A program made the position numbers and the translations under genes. The notes beneath the pieces were generated by a model that saw only the letters and a list, made by a program, of their open reading frames with translations, was not told the DNA's origin and searched no databases. Shown piece after piece: positions 8,065 through 16,846 of a stretch of DNA of 64,000 nucleotides. The stretch is from Ruegeria sp. Alg231-54. Lineage in GTDB: Bacteria; Pseudomonadota; Alphaproteobacteria; Rhodobacterales; Rhodobacteraceae. The stretch's first letter is position 1; each line of letters begins with the position of its first letter. Location: contig NZ_FREZ01000008.1 of the NCBI RefSeq assembly GCF_900143525.1, positions 124,001-188,000 of the forward strand, written 5' to 3'.

Positions 8065-8856
8065 TCAGGCCGAGTGGGCGCCGTCAGCCAGAGATTTCAC
8101 GAAATCCAAAACTTCACCGGTGGGCTTGCCCGCAGCGATCTGGCTGACGATAGCGGAGCCGACCACTGCACCATCAGCAACAGTTGCGATTGCCTGTGAT
8201 TTTTCAGGTGTATTGATCCCGAACCCGACGATCACTGGTAAATCGGTTGCGGATTTGATGCGGGCGACCTCGGGGCCAACATTTGTAGCTTGGGCTTCGG
8301 CCGCACCGGTAATGCCGGTGATTGACACGTAATACACAAAACCCGACGTGTTCTGCAGAACGCGGGGCAGGCGTTTGTCATCGGTGGTTGGCGTGGCCAG
8401 ACGAATGAAGTTCAATCCAGCAGCCTGCGCAGGCAAGCACAGTTCTTCGTCTTCCTCGGGCGGCAGGTCGACGACGATCAGACCGTCAATTCCGACCTCT
8501 TTGGCATCTGCAAGGAACTTATCGACGCCGCGGCTGTAGATCGGATTGTAGTAGCCCATCAGCACAATCGGAGTGGTGTCGTCGGTCTCGCGGAACGCGC
8601 GGGCCAGATCCAAAGTCCGCTGCAAAGTCATGCCGCTGTCCAGTGCGCGTTGACCGGCGGCTTGGATCGTCGGGCCGTCTGCCATCGGATCGGTAAAGGG
8701 CAGACCCAGTTCGATGACATCGACACCTGCGCCGGGCAGGCCCTTTACGATTTCAAGCGAGGTTTCGAAATCCGGGTCACCGGCCATGATGTAGGCGACG
8801 AACGCCTTCTTTCCCTGTTCTTTCAGAGCGGCGAACTTGGCGTCGATACGGGTCAT
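8065..8856 (-). CDS. trpA: Tryptophan synthase alpha chain
   Basis: Cleaves indole-3-glycerol phosphate to indole, which is channelled to TrpB. With the ATG at 8856 the catalytic pair falls at E49 ([11 protein letters not shown]) and D60 (DPMADGP), exactly as in the E. coli enzyme; phosphate-binding [10 protein letters not shown] lies near the C-terminus. The upstream in-frame TTG at 8871 is rejected because AGGACAG, just before 8856, is a good ribosome binding site. Length 263 residues. A six-base inverted repeat (8871-8876/8883-8888) lies in the leader. It is monocistronic, on the strand opposite to trpB. Confidence 0.97.
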   Translation of the reverse strand: MTRIDAKFAALKEQGKKAFVAYIMAGDPDFETSLEIVKGLPGAGVDVIELGLPFTDPMADGPTIQAAGQRALDSGMTLQRTLDLARAFRETDDTTPIVLMGYYNPIYSRGVDKFLADAKEVGIDGLIVVDLPPEEDEELCLPAQAAGLNFIRLATPTTDDKRLPRVLQNTSGFVYYVSITGITGAAEAQATNVGPEVARIKSATDLPVIVGFGINTPEKSQAIATVADGAVVGSAIVSQIAAGKPTGEVLDFVKSLADGAHSA

Positions 8857-8934
8857 AAGCTGTCCTTGCAATCAGGTTCAGGCCTGATGTGCAGAAACTT
8901 TGAGGGGAAATCAATCCCGCCGGGGCAGATTGCT

Positions 8935-9420
8935 TCAGAACGCGTAATGATACCGCAGCAAAACGGAGTTGACGCCCGGGTTATCGTCCTGTGTGCTTGC
9001 GTTCGATTTGTGAGTAATTGCCAGGGACACGCTGTTGCCGTTGTTCAATGTGTAACCGAGGCCCAGCAAGCTACGAATCTGGAATTCACCACCCAGATCG
9101 TTGAGTGCGTCACCTTCTGAAAAATACCCGGGCATAACGCTTCCTTCGACGAACCAACGGTCGGCAAAGGTGTATGTCCCGATCAGGCCAATCCCGATAT
9201 GAACGTCGGCGGCGGTATCTATGGTCAGGGCACCACCCCATGTGGCGGAAAAACGCGTGGCCTCGTGAAAGGGACGGTGATGGTATTCGAGCGAGATTAC
9301 GGCTTCATCGTCAGAAAGGCTGTCAGAAAAATCCGAGAACCCGGCGCCAAAGACAACGGATTGAGCGTGCGCCGCTTGGGCAGCTAAAAACAGCGCAACG
9401 GTAGCAGTTAAATACTTCAT
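8935..9420 (-). CDS. Lipid A 3-O-deacylase-like outer-membrane protein (PagL family)
   Basis: A 161-residue protein with a clear signal peptide (1-19, cut after AHA) and alternating beta-strand pattern ending in the aromatic residue F161, as for small outer-membrane barrels. The PagL signature is present: H137 and S139 in ITHKSNAS followed by NPG and a final barrel strand. In the Pseudomonas enzyme a Glu 14 residues after the His completes the active site; here that position is N151, so activity is uncertain. It would trim acyl chains from lipid A in the outer leaflet. Same strand as trpA, 78 bp upstream of its start. Confidence 0.82.
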   Translation of the reverse strand: MKYLTATVALFLAAQAAHAQSVVFGAGFSDFSDSLSDDEAVISLEYHHRPFHEATRFSATWGGALTIDTAADVHIGIGLIGTYTFADRWFVEGSVMPGYFSEGDALNDLGGEFQIRSLLGLGYTLNNGNSVSLAITHKSNASTQDDNPGVNSVLLRYHYAF

Positions 9421-9619
9421 ATCTCATATTCACTATTTGTTTGTTCACAAAGTCTTACATGGTGAGCTTAGTGTGTTGGTTTCAATCCGGGCAAGATCAC
9501 GAATGCGCAACTGGGTCGTGATGTTGTAATTCGGATCAGCGGCGCCTTTTGCAGTCCGGCTTGCGCATTGCCTCGGACCTGCATAGAAGCAGCGCTCGAA
9601 TGGTATGCAGGAGGCCGTC

Positions 9620-10717
9620 ATGGGCTTTAAAATGGGAATCGTGGGTCTGCCGAATGTGGGTAAGTCGACCCTCTTCAACGCGCTGACCAAGACCGCAGCT
9701 GCTCAGGCGGCGAATTTCCCGTTTTGCACAATCGAACCCAATGTGGGTGATGTTGCCGTGCCCGATGATCGGCTCGACAAGTTGGCGGCGATCGCAAGCT
9801 CGAAACAGATCATTCCCACGCGGATGACCTTTGTTGATATCGCTGGTCTGGTGAAGGGCGCCTCGAAGGGCGAGGGGCTGGGCAACCAGTTTCTGGCCAA
9901 CATCCGCGAGACTGATGCGATTGCACATGTGCTGCGCTGTTTCGAAGATGGCGATGTGACCCACGTGGACGGCCGCGTCGATCCTGTGGCCGATGCTGAT
10001 ACCATCGAGACCGAACTGATGCTGGCCGATCTGGAAAGCATCGAAAAGCGCCGCGCCAATCTGGTGCGAAAGCTGAAAGGCAATGACAAAGAGGCGCAGC
10101 AGCAGGAACGTTTACTGGCTGAAGCGCAGGCGATGCTGGAAGACGGCAAACCCGCGCGTCTGGTCGAAGTCTCCGACGAAGACGCCAAGGCATGGACGAT
10201 GCTGCAGCTGCTGACCACAAAACCGGTTCTCTATGTCTGCAACGTATCCGAGGAAGAAGCCGCCGAGGGTAACGAATATTCCGCCCGCGTGGCTGAAATG
10301 GCTGCGGCTCAGGGCAATTCCCACGTCATCATCAGCGCCAAGATCGAAGAAGAGATCAGCCTGCTGGAAGAAGACGAAGCCCAGATGTTCCTGGAAGAAA
10401 TGGGTCTGGAAGAACCCGGCCTCGACCGTCTGATCCGCGCGGGTTACGACCTGCTGAAATTGGAAACCTATTTCACCGTTGGCCCGAAAGAGGCCCGCGC
10501 CTGGACCATCCGCACCGGCACCGCTGCGCCCCAGGCCGCTGGTGTGATCCATGGAGATTTCGAAAAAGGCTTCATCCGCGCTGAGACCATCGCCTATGAC
10601 GACTACATCGCCGCGAATGGCGAACAGGGCGCGAAAGAGGCGGGTAAGATGCGGGCCGAAGGTAAGGGCTATATCGTCAAAGACGGCGATGTGATGCACT
10701 TCTTGTTCAACACCTGA
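9620..10717 (+). CDS. ychF: Redox-regulated ATPase YchF (Obg family)
   Basis: Universal ribosome-associated P-loop ATPase, homologous to OLA1. The chain starts [22 protein letters not shown], giving the Walker A loop within the first 17 residues. [17 protein letters not shown] is the switch II/G3 region. The usual NKxD is replaced by NVSE, which is what gives the family its preference for ATP. A coiled-coil insert lies in the middle and a TGS domain at the C-terminus. The ATG at 9620 is preceded by AGGAGG (9609-9614); the in-frame ATG at 9605 is too early. Confidence 0.97.
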   Translation: MGFKMGIVGLPNVGKSTLFNALTKTAAAQAANFPFCTIEPNVGDVAVPDDRLDKLAAIASSKQIIPTRMTFVDIAGLVKGASKGEGLGNQFLANIRETDAIAHVLRCFEDGDVTHVDGRVDPVADADTIETELMLADLESIEKRRANLVRKLKGNDKEAQQQERLLAEAQAMLEDGKPARLVEVSDEDAKAWTMLQLLTTKPVLYVCNVSEEEAAEGNEYSARVAEMAAAQGNSHVIISAKIEEEISLLEEDEAQMFLEEMGLEEPGLDRLIRAGYDLLKLETYFTVGPKEARAWTIRTGTAAPQAAGVIHGDFEKGFIRAETIAYDDYIAANGEQGAKEAGKMRAEGKGYIVKDGDVMHFLFNT

Positions 10718-10732
10718 GGACACCTCGACTTC

Positions 10733-11128
10733 ATGACAGAGATTGATGAGACTGCGCTTCACTGTTCCACTATTGTTGGAAGGATGGCCCACTCTCTGAA
10801 GTTGCGTTTCACACGCCATGAAGCTTGGGCACTGAAAGTTGCGAAGAAAGTGCCTGTTATGGGCTTTTTTACATTTGGAACGTTATGGGTTTGGTTCTTT
10901 TTACCCATGATCCCTATTGGTATTTTCTGCGTCTGGCTACTTGAGAACGCTGGCGTGATTGGCGCAATAACCTCAACGGTTCTGGGGGTTGGTGGACTGG
11001 CGATTGTCGCCCCATGGTTCTTTCGATGGTACTTCATCTGTGTGGGTCTGATATTTGGGCGCAAAAGGATGGCGCTTTCGAAAGAGGATCAAGTCTCAAG
11101 CCGGTTGAAATGCTTGCAAGGCGGGTAG
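10733..11128 (+). CDS. Small two-helix membrane protein of unknown function
   Basis: A 131-residue protein with two hydrophobic segments (about 43-68 and 75-103) and basic ends; no recognised family. The start could instead be the ATG at 10784 (MAHSLKLRF). It lies 16 bp after ychF on the same strand. Base composition is lower in GC than the neighbours (24 G/C of 60 in 10861-10920), suggesting a recently gained or weakly constrained gene. Function unknown. Confidence 0.6.
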   Translation: MTEIDETALHCSTIVGRMAHSLKLRFTRHEAWALKVAKKVPVMGFFTFGTLWVWFFLPMIPIGIFCVWLLENAGVIGAITSTVLGVGGLAIVAPWFFRWYFICVGLIFGRKRMALSKEDQVSSRLKCLQGG

Positions 11129-11267
11129 CCTTTTCCCTGAACAGCAGGCTCTGAACTCCGGTTGACTAAGTGTACGCTGACCGTGCGCCCTCCACATACT
11201 CACGCTTTTCTCTTTGGCCCAAACCTCGATAGTGTAATTTGCAACATGCCATCCGAGAAAACTCCAA

Positions 11268-12149
11268 ATGATCGAAATCCGTGACCTCCAACTGCTCAAC
11301 GCTCTGGCGCGGCATCGTCATTTTGCCAAAGCGGCCGAAGAATGCGGTATTTCTCAGCCAGCGTTTTCCATGCGCATTCGGAATCTCGAGGACCGGCTGG
11401 GTGTCTCCATCGTGCGCCGCGCCAACAGGTTTCAGGGCTTGACCGAAGAAGGCGAGATGATCGTCCAACGTGCGCGACGCATTCTGGATGAGACAAAGGC
11501 GTTGGAACAGCAGGTTCTGGCCTCGAAGGGTGAGATTACCGGAACACTCAAACTGGGTGTGATCCCAACCGCGATTGCCTTTACCGGACGGCTGATCAAG
11601 CGGCTGCATCAGGCGCATCCGCGCGTTGTCACACGGATCGAAACCATGTCGGCCTCGTCCATTCAGCACCGGTTGGACGAGGGTAGTCTGGATGCGGGGA
11701 TTACCTATGGCGACAGCATTGGCACCGATCTGCGGCAGGTGCAGCCGTTGTACGAAGAGACTTACGTGCTGTTGATCCCGTCACATATGACCGATGAAAC
11801 CGGACCGATCCCATGGACACAAGTCGCCGAGTTTCCACTCAGCCTGCTTGAGCCGCAGATGCAGAACCGTCGCATTCTGGACCGCATCTTCGCTGAGCAG
11901 GGGCTCCATCCCCAAGTGGTCGCCGAAACCAGTGGCTTTACCGCCTCAATGGTCATGGCGCGTGAAGGGCTGGCAGCCACCGTTGTGCCCCGCGTTCTGG
12001 TTCGGGCGCTGGGTGATCTTAAGGGTACGAAAGTGCTGCCTCTGGTCGATCCTGTTGTAAGTAAACCGATTTGTCTGGCCACCTTAAGCCGAGACCCGGA
12101 ATTGCCAACGGTTGGGGCTTTGCGCGCTGTGGTGACGTCTTTGCGGTGA
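11268..12149 (+). CDS. LysR-family regulator, probably of the formate dehydrogenase genes
   Basis: A 293-residue regulator: winged helix-turn-helix at about 1-60 (FAKAAEECGISQPAFSMRIRNLEDRLGV) and a type 2 periplasmic-binding-like effector domain after it. It ends 85 bp before the FdsGB gene and points the same way, and the gap contains repeated CGATA half sites. Other fds operons also have an adjacent LysR regulator (FdsR), so control of formate dehydrogenase is the likely job. The effector is unknown. Confidence 0.88.
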   Translation: MIEIRDLQLLNALARHRHFAKAAEECGISQPAFSMRIRNLEDRLGVSIVRRANRFQGLTEEGEMIVQRARRILDETKALEQQVLASKGEITGTLKLGVIPTAIAFTGRLIKRLHQAHPRVVTRIETMSASSIQHRLDEGSLDAGITYGDSIGTDLRQVQPLYEETYVLLIPSHMTDETGPIPWTQVAEFPLSLLEPQMQNRRILDRIFAEQGLHPQVVAETSGFTASMVMAREGLAATVVPRVLVRALGDLKGTKVLPLVDPVVSKPICLATLSRDPELPTVGALRAVVTSLR

Positions 12150-12159
12150 TAAGGTGTCG

Positions 12160-12194
12160 TTATCGTGCGATAGCGATAAGCGATTTGACGATAT
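12160..12194. promoter_or_regulatory. Cluster of CGATA motifs before the formate dehydrogenase genes
   Basis: TATCG-TG-CGATA (12161-12172) is an inverted repeat with a two-base centre, followed by CGATAA (12174-12179), CGATTT (12181-12186) and CGATAT (12189-12194). TTATCG (12160-12165) and CGATAA also form a wider inverted repeat. All are in the 85-bp gap between the LysR gene and the FdsGB gene, so LysR binding sites are plausible; not proven. Confidence 0.4.
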
Positions 12195-12234
12195 GCTATT
12201 CTGATGAGACACGGAGCCTTAATCGGAGGGCATC

Positions 12235-13938
12235 ATGGCACCATTAGATACCAAGCCATCAGGCGCACCCAAGGGCGTCTGGAAGTCAGGTAAAGGCAAA
12301 GGGCGGCATTCGCCCAAAGGCCGTCAGTTCACGGATGAGGCGCAGGCCGAGATTGCGCGCCTGCTGGGCGACCGCCCGCGCCGCCGCGATCTGCTGATCG
12401 AATTTCTGCATTTGATCCAGGATGAACACGGCCATATCAGCGCCGACCATATCGCCGCGTTGGCGGTTGAGATGCGGATCGGTCAGGCCGAGATCTATGA
12501 GACCGCGACGTTTTACGCCCATTTCGACGTGTTGAAAGAAGGCGAGGTGCCTCCGCCCGCGCTGACGATCCGAGTCTGTGACTCTCTGTCCTGCGAAATG
12601 GCCGGTGCCCAGCAGTTGCAAAAAGCTCTGGAAGACGGGTTGGACGCATCCGAAGTGCGTGTGGTGCGCGCGCCCTGCATGGGGCGTTGCGATACCGCCC
12701 CGGTGCTAGAGATTGGTCACAACCACATCGACCATGCGACTCCTGAAAAGGTGCAGGCCGCAATTGCCGCCGGTGATACTCACGCCCATCTGCCCGATTA
12801 CGAAACCTTTGCCGCCTATGAGGCAAACGGTGGCTACGCCAAGCTGAAAGAGCTGCGCGAGAGAGGTGACTGGGAGAAAGTACAAGAAGACGTTCTGTCC
12901 TCAGGCCTGCGCGGTCTGGGTGGTGCTGGTTTCCCGTCCGGCAAGAAATGGGGCTTTGTTCGCATGAACGAAGGCACCCGCTATCTGGCCGTGAACGGTG
13001 ACGAGGGCGAGCCCGGTACCTTCAAAGACCGCTATTATCTGGAGCGTGCGCCTCATGTTTTCCTTGAGGGTATGCTGATCGCTGCATGGGCGGTCGAGGC
13101 AGAGACGTGCTTCATCTACATGCGTGATGAATACCCTGCGGTGCTTGAAATCCTCGCCCGCGAGATTGCCGCGTTGGAAGAGGCCGGGATCGTCGAAAAG
13201 GGTTACATTGACCTGCGCCGAGGCGCTGGTGCTTACATCTGCGGTGAAGAATCCGCGATGATCGAGTCGATCGAGGGTAAGAAGGGCCTACCGCGCCACC
13301 GTCCTCCGTTTGTGGCGCAGGTTGGGGTCTTTAATCGTCCGACCTTGGTGCACAATGTCGAGACGCTGTATTGGGTCTCAAAGATCTGCCGCGAAGGGCC
13401 GCAGATTCTGAACTCTGTCGAAAAAAATGGTCGCAAGGGTCTGCGCAGCTACTCAATCTCGGGGCGGTTGGCCAAGCCGGGTGTTTACCTGCTGCCTGCG
13501 GGTTCGACCATATTGGACGTGATTGAGGCCGCTGGCGGCATGATCGAAGGTCAGACCTTCAAAGCGTATCAGCCGGGCGGTCCGTCCTCGGGTCTGCTGC
13601 CTGCGTCGATGGACGATATCCCATTGGATTTTGACACGCTGCAGCCACATGGCACCTTTATCGGATCCGCCGCTGTGGTGGTTCTGTCCGATCAGGACAC
13701 CGCACGCGATGCCGCGCTGAACATGCTGCGCTTCTTCGAAGATGAAAGCTGTGGCCAGTGCACGCCTTGCCGGGCGGGCTGCGAAAAGGCTGTGAAGCTG
13801 ATGCAGGCTGACAAGTGGGATCAGGATCTTCTGGAAGATCTGTGCCAGGTCATGGGCGATGCCTCGATCTGCGGTCTGGGGCAGGCGGCCCCGAACCCGA
13901 TCCGTCTGGTCATGAAACACTTCGCTGACGAAATCTGA
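12235..13938 (+). CDS. fdsB: NAD-dependent formate dehydrogenase, fused gamma-beta subunit (FdsG-FdsB)
   Basis: The diaphorase part of a soluble molybdenum formate dehydrogenase. The 567-residue chain joins a NuoE/FdsG-like domain (about 30-165, [2Fe-2S] cysteines C115, C120, C148, C152) to a NuoF/FdsB-like domain: FMN/NAD loop GLRGLGGAGFPSGKKWG near 224-240 and [4Fe-4S] cysteines C506, C509, C512 and C546. In Cupriavidus and Rhodobacter capsulatus these are separate proteins. A basic N-terminal extension of about 30 residues precedes the first domain. It passes electrons from FdsA to NAD. It is 13 bp before fdsA. Confidence 0.95.
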   Translation: MAPLDTKPSGAPKGVWKSGKGKGRHSPKGRQFTDEAQAEIARLLGDRPRRRDLLIEFLHLIQDEHGHISADHIAALAVEMRIGQAEIYETATFYAHFDVLKEGEVPPPALTIRVCDSLSCEMAGAQQLQKALEDGLDASEVRVVRAPCMGRCDTAPVLEIGHNHIDHATPEKVQAAIAAGDTHAHLPDYETFAAYEANGGYAKLKELRERGDWEKVQEDVLSSGLRGLGGAGFPSGKKWGFVRMNEGTRYLAVNGDEGEPGTFKDRYYLERAPHVFLEGMLIAAWAVEAETCFIYMRDEYPAVLEILAREIAALEEAGIVEKGYIDLRRGAGAYICGEESAMIESIEGKKGLPRHRPPFVAQVGVFNRPTLVHNVETLYWVSKICREGPQILNSVEKNGRKGLRSYSISGRLAKPGVYLLPAGSTILDVIEAAGGMIEGQTFKAYQPGGPSSGLLPASMDDIPLDFDTLQPHGTFIGSAAVVVLSDQDTARDAALNMLRFFEDESCGQCTPCRAGCEKAVKLMQADKWDQDLLEDLCQVMGDASICGLGQAAPNPIRLVMKHFADEI

Positions 13939-13951
13939 GGGAGACAGAGCC

Positions 13952-16735
13952 ATGCTTGATGCAAGCCCAACCAAGACCGTCACCTTCAACCTGAACGGCG
14001 ATGATGTCACCGTGCCCGAGGGCTGGACCATCTGGGAAGCCGCCAAGGGGCAGGGATTTACCATTCCGCACCTCTGCCACAAGCCGCAGCCGGGCTATAA
14101 ACCCGACGGTAACTGCCGCGCCTGTATGGTCGAAGTGGAAGGCGAGCGCACTCTGGTCGCCTCATGCGTCCGTCCGGCTGCGGACGGAATGGTGGTAATA
14201 ACCGATAGCGACCGGGCCGAGAAATCGCGCGCCATGGTCATGGAATTGCTGGTCGCCGACCAACCCGAAGAGGCGCACGATAAAGCCAGCCACTTCTGGG
14301 ATATGGCCAAGCTGAACGATGTCAGCGACAGTCGCTTCCCGGCGAAGGAGGCCGAGAAGATCCCGCTGCTGGATGACAGCCACGTTGCGATGCGCGTCAA
14401 TCTGGACGCTTGCATCAACTGCAACCTCTGTGTCCGTGCTTGTCGCGACGTGCAGGTGAATGACGTGATCGGCATGGCCGGTCGCGGACACACCGCACAG
14501 GTGGTGTTTGACCAGAACGACCCGATGGGGGATTCGACCTGTGTCGCCTGTGGTGAATGTGTTCAAGCCTGCCCGACCGGTGCATTGATGCCAGCTACTG
14601 TGTTGGACGAAAAGCAGCAGGGCGACAGCAAGGATTACGATAGCGAAACCGAAAGTGTCTGCCCGTTCTGCGGCGTCGGCTGCAAAGTCTCGCTGAAGGT
14701 CAAGGACGGCAAGGTCAAGTATGTCGAAGGTATTAACGGCCCGGCAAACGAAGGCCGCTTGTGTGTCAAAGGCCGCTTTGGCTTTGACTATATCCATCAC
14801 CCGCACCGCCTGACCAAGCCGTTGATCCGGCGTGAGGATGCGCCTGCGAAGGGGCTGAATGTCGATCCGGGCAATCTGGGCACTCATTTCCGCGAGGCGA
14901 CTTGGGAAGAGGCCATGGATCTGGCGGCCACCAAGCTGAAGGCGCTGCGTGATGAAGATCCGCGCAACGTCGCTGGCTTTGGTTCGGCCAAATGTACCAA
15001 CGAAGAAGCCTATCTGTTCCAGAAGTTCATTCGCCAGGGCTTCAAGCACAACAATGTCGACCACTGCACCCGTCTGTGCCATGCCTCATCCGTGGCGGCG
15101 CTGATCGAGAACGTGGGCTCGGGCGCGGTGACAGCCACCTTTAACGAGGTCGAGAACTCGGATGTGGTTATCATCATCGGCGCCAACCCGATTGAAAACC
15201 ACCCCGTGGCGGCGACCTACTTCAAGCAGTTCACCAAGCGCGGTGGCAAGCTGATCGTTATGGATCCGCGTGGCGTTGGTATGCGCAAGTTTGCGGATGA
15301 AATGCTGCAATTCCGTCCGGGTGCTGATGTCTCGATGCTCAACGCGATCATGAACGTGATCGTCGAGGAAGAGCTGTACGACAGCCAGTACATCCACCGC
15401 TGGACCGAGAACTGGGAAGCCGAAAAAGAGCATCTGCGCGCCTTCACACCCGAGGCGATGGCACCGATCTGCGGCATTGAGCCAGATCAGCTGCGCCGTG
15501 TCGCGCGTACCTTCGCGCAGGCCAAGGCTGGTCTGATCTTCTGGGGTATGGGCGTCAGTCAGCACATCCACGGCACGGATAACTCGCGATGCCTGATCTC
15601 GCTGGCATTGATGACCGGCAATGTTGGTAAACCCGGCGCGGGTCTGCACCCGCTGCGTGGCCAGAACAACGTGCAGGGCGCGTCTGACGCGGGTCTGATC
15701 CCGATGTTCCTGCCGGATTATCAGTCGGTTACGGATGACGGCATTCGAGCCAAGTTCAACAACGTCTGGAACTCGGACGACTTCTCTTCCGAGAAGGGCC
15801 TGACTGTGACCGAGATCATCGATCAGGCGTATGCGGGCAACATCAAGGGCATGTATATTCAGGGCGAAAACCCGGCCATGTCCGACCCTGATGTTGGTCA
15901 CGCACGGGAAGCTTTGGCCAGGTTGGAGCTGATGATCGTGCAGGATATCTTCCTGACCGAAACGGCCAACTATGCCGACATCATCCTGCCTGCCTCGGCG
16001 CTGTATGAAAAGAACGGCACCGTGTCGAACACCAACCGTCAGGTTCAGCGTGTGCGTCCGGCTGTGGCACCTCCGGGTGAGGCGCGTGAGGACTGGAAAA
16101 TCACCGTCGAGCTTGCGCAGCGCATCGGGCTGAACTGGGATTACACCGATGTAAGCCAGGTGTTTGATGAGATGAAGCTGACCATGGCGTCACTCGACAA
16201 CATCACCTGGGAGCGGCTTGAGACCGAGACGATCACCTATCCGTCGCTCAGTGAAACCGATCCGGGACAAGCGATCGTGTTCGGTGATGGCTTCCCGCGG
16301 ACAGACGGACGAGCCAAGTTCACCCCGGCCAGTGTCATCCCGCCGGATGAAGCGCCGGATGAGGAATACCCGATGATTGCCACAACCGGCCGTCAGCTGG
16401 AACACTGGCACACCGGGTCGATGACTCGCCGGTCCAACGTTCTGGATGCTGTGGAACCGGAAGCAAACTGTTCGATGAACCCGCGCCAGCTGAAACTGAT
16501 GGGGATCGAGCCAGGCGAAATGATCCGTCTCACCACGCGGCGCGGTTCGATCGAAATTATGGTTCGAGCCGACCGGGCGATCGCCGAAGATATGGTGTTC
16601 ATTCCGTTCGCCTATGTCGAGGCGGCGGCGAACATTCTGACCAACTCGGCCATCGACCCGTACGGTAAGATCCCCGAGTTCAAGTTCTCGGCCATTCGCG
16701 TCGAAAAGATCGAAGACGCCATCGCGGCGGAGTAA
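13952..16735 (+). CDS. fdsA: Formate dehydrogenase alpha subunit (molybdenum, cysteine type)
   Basis: Catalytic subunit, oxidising formate to CO2 at a bis-MGD molybdenum centre. Order of sites in the 927 residues: [2Fe-2S] C42, C55, C58, C72; two ferredoxin [4Fe-4S] motifs C153-C156-C159-C163 and C196-C199-C202-C206; the [4Fe-4S] next to Mo at C236, C239, C243 and C270; then Mo ligand C375 followed by H376 in TRLCHASSV. The ligand is cysteine, not selenocysteine. The C-terminal molydopterin-binding domain includes TGRQLEHWHTGSMTRRS. It ends 19 bp before a strong terminator; no fdsD or fdhD follows. Confidence 0.96.
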   Translation: MLDASPTKTVTFNLNGDDVTVPEGWTIWEAAKGQGFTIPHLCHKPQPGYKPDGNCRACMVEVEGERTLVASCVRPAADGMVVITDSDRAEKSRAMVMELLVADQPEEAHDKASHFWDMAKLNDVSDSRFPAKEAEKIPLLDDSHVAMRVNLDACINCNLCVRACRDVQVNDVIGMAGRGHTAQVVFDQNDPMGDSTCVACGECVQACPTGALMPATVLDEKQQGDSKDYDSETESVCPFCGVGCKVSLKVKDGKVKYVEGINGPANEGRLCVKGRFGFDYIHHPHRLTKPLIRREDAPAKGLNVDPGNLGTHFREATWEEAMDLAATKLKALRDEDPRNVAGFGSAKCTNEEAYLFQKFIRQGFKHNNVDHCTRLCHASSVAALIENVGSGAVTATFNEVENSDVVIIIGANPIENHPVAATYFKQFTKRGGKLIVMDPRGVGMRKFADEMLQFRPGADVSMLNAIMNVIVEEELYDSQYIHRWTENWEAEKEHLRAFTPEAMAPICGIEPDQLRRVARTFAQAKAGLIFWGMGVSQHIHGTDNSRCLISLALMTGNVGKPGAGLHPLRGQNNVQGASDAGLIPMFLPDYQSVTDDGIRAKFNNVWNSDDFSSEKGLTVTEIIDQAYAGNIKGMYIQGENPAMSDPDVGHAREALARLELMIVQDIFLTETANYADIILPASALYEKNGTVSNTNRQVQRVRPAVAPPGEAREDWKITVELAQRIGLNWDYTDVSQVFDEMKLTMASLDNITWERLETETITYPSLSETDPGQAIVFGDGFPRTDGRAKFTPASVIPPDEAPDEEYPMIATTGRQLEHWHTGSMTRRSNVLDAVEPEANCSMNPRQLKLMGIEPGEMIRLTTRRGSIEIMVRADRAIAEDMVFIPFAYVEAAANILTNSAIDPYGKIPEFKFSAIRVEKIEDAIAAE

Positions 16736-16754
16736 ATCCGCCACGTGCACCATT

Positions 16755-16787
16755 AAAAAGGCGGCCCATTGGGTCGCCTTTTTCTTT
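16755..16787 (+). terminator. Rho-independent terminator after fdsA
   Basis: AAAAAGGCGGCCC (16755-16767) and GGGTCGCCTTTTT (16771-16783) pair over 13 positions (one G-T) with a three-base loop, and the T-rich end continues. It closes the formate dehydrogenase operon. Confidence 0.92.
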
Positions 16788-16846
16788 CCTTGACAGCAGC
16801 TTACCTGTGGCCAACCCTATCACCGTTCTTGGTGGAGGAGTTTTAC

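Noticed and set aside
9496..9522. ATCACGA/TCGTGAT inverted repeat between the PagL-like gene and ychF
   Set aside because: Short 7-bp arms with a 13-base spacer; too weak to call an operator.
15070..15085. Selenocysteine in formate dehydrogenase
   Set aside because: The Mo ligand position is a normal Cys codon (TGC, C375) and no UGA is in frame.
14162..15901. Long minus-strand open frames inside fdsA
   Set aside because: Shadows of the fdsA coding frame; no domain or start signal.
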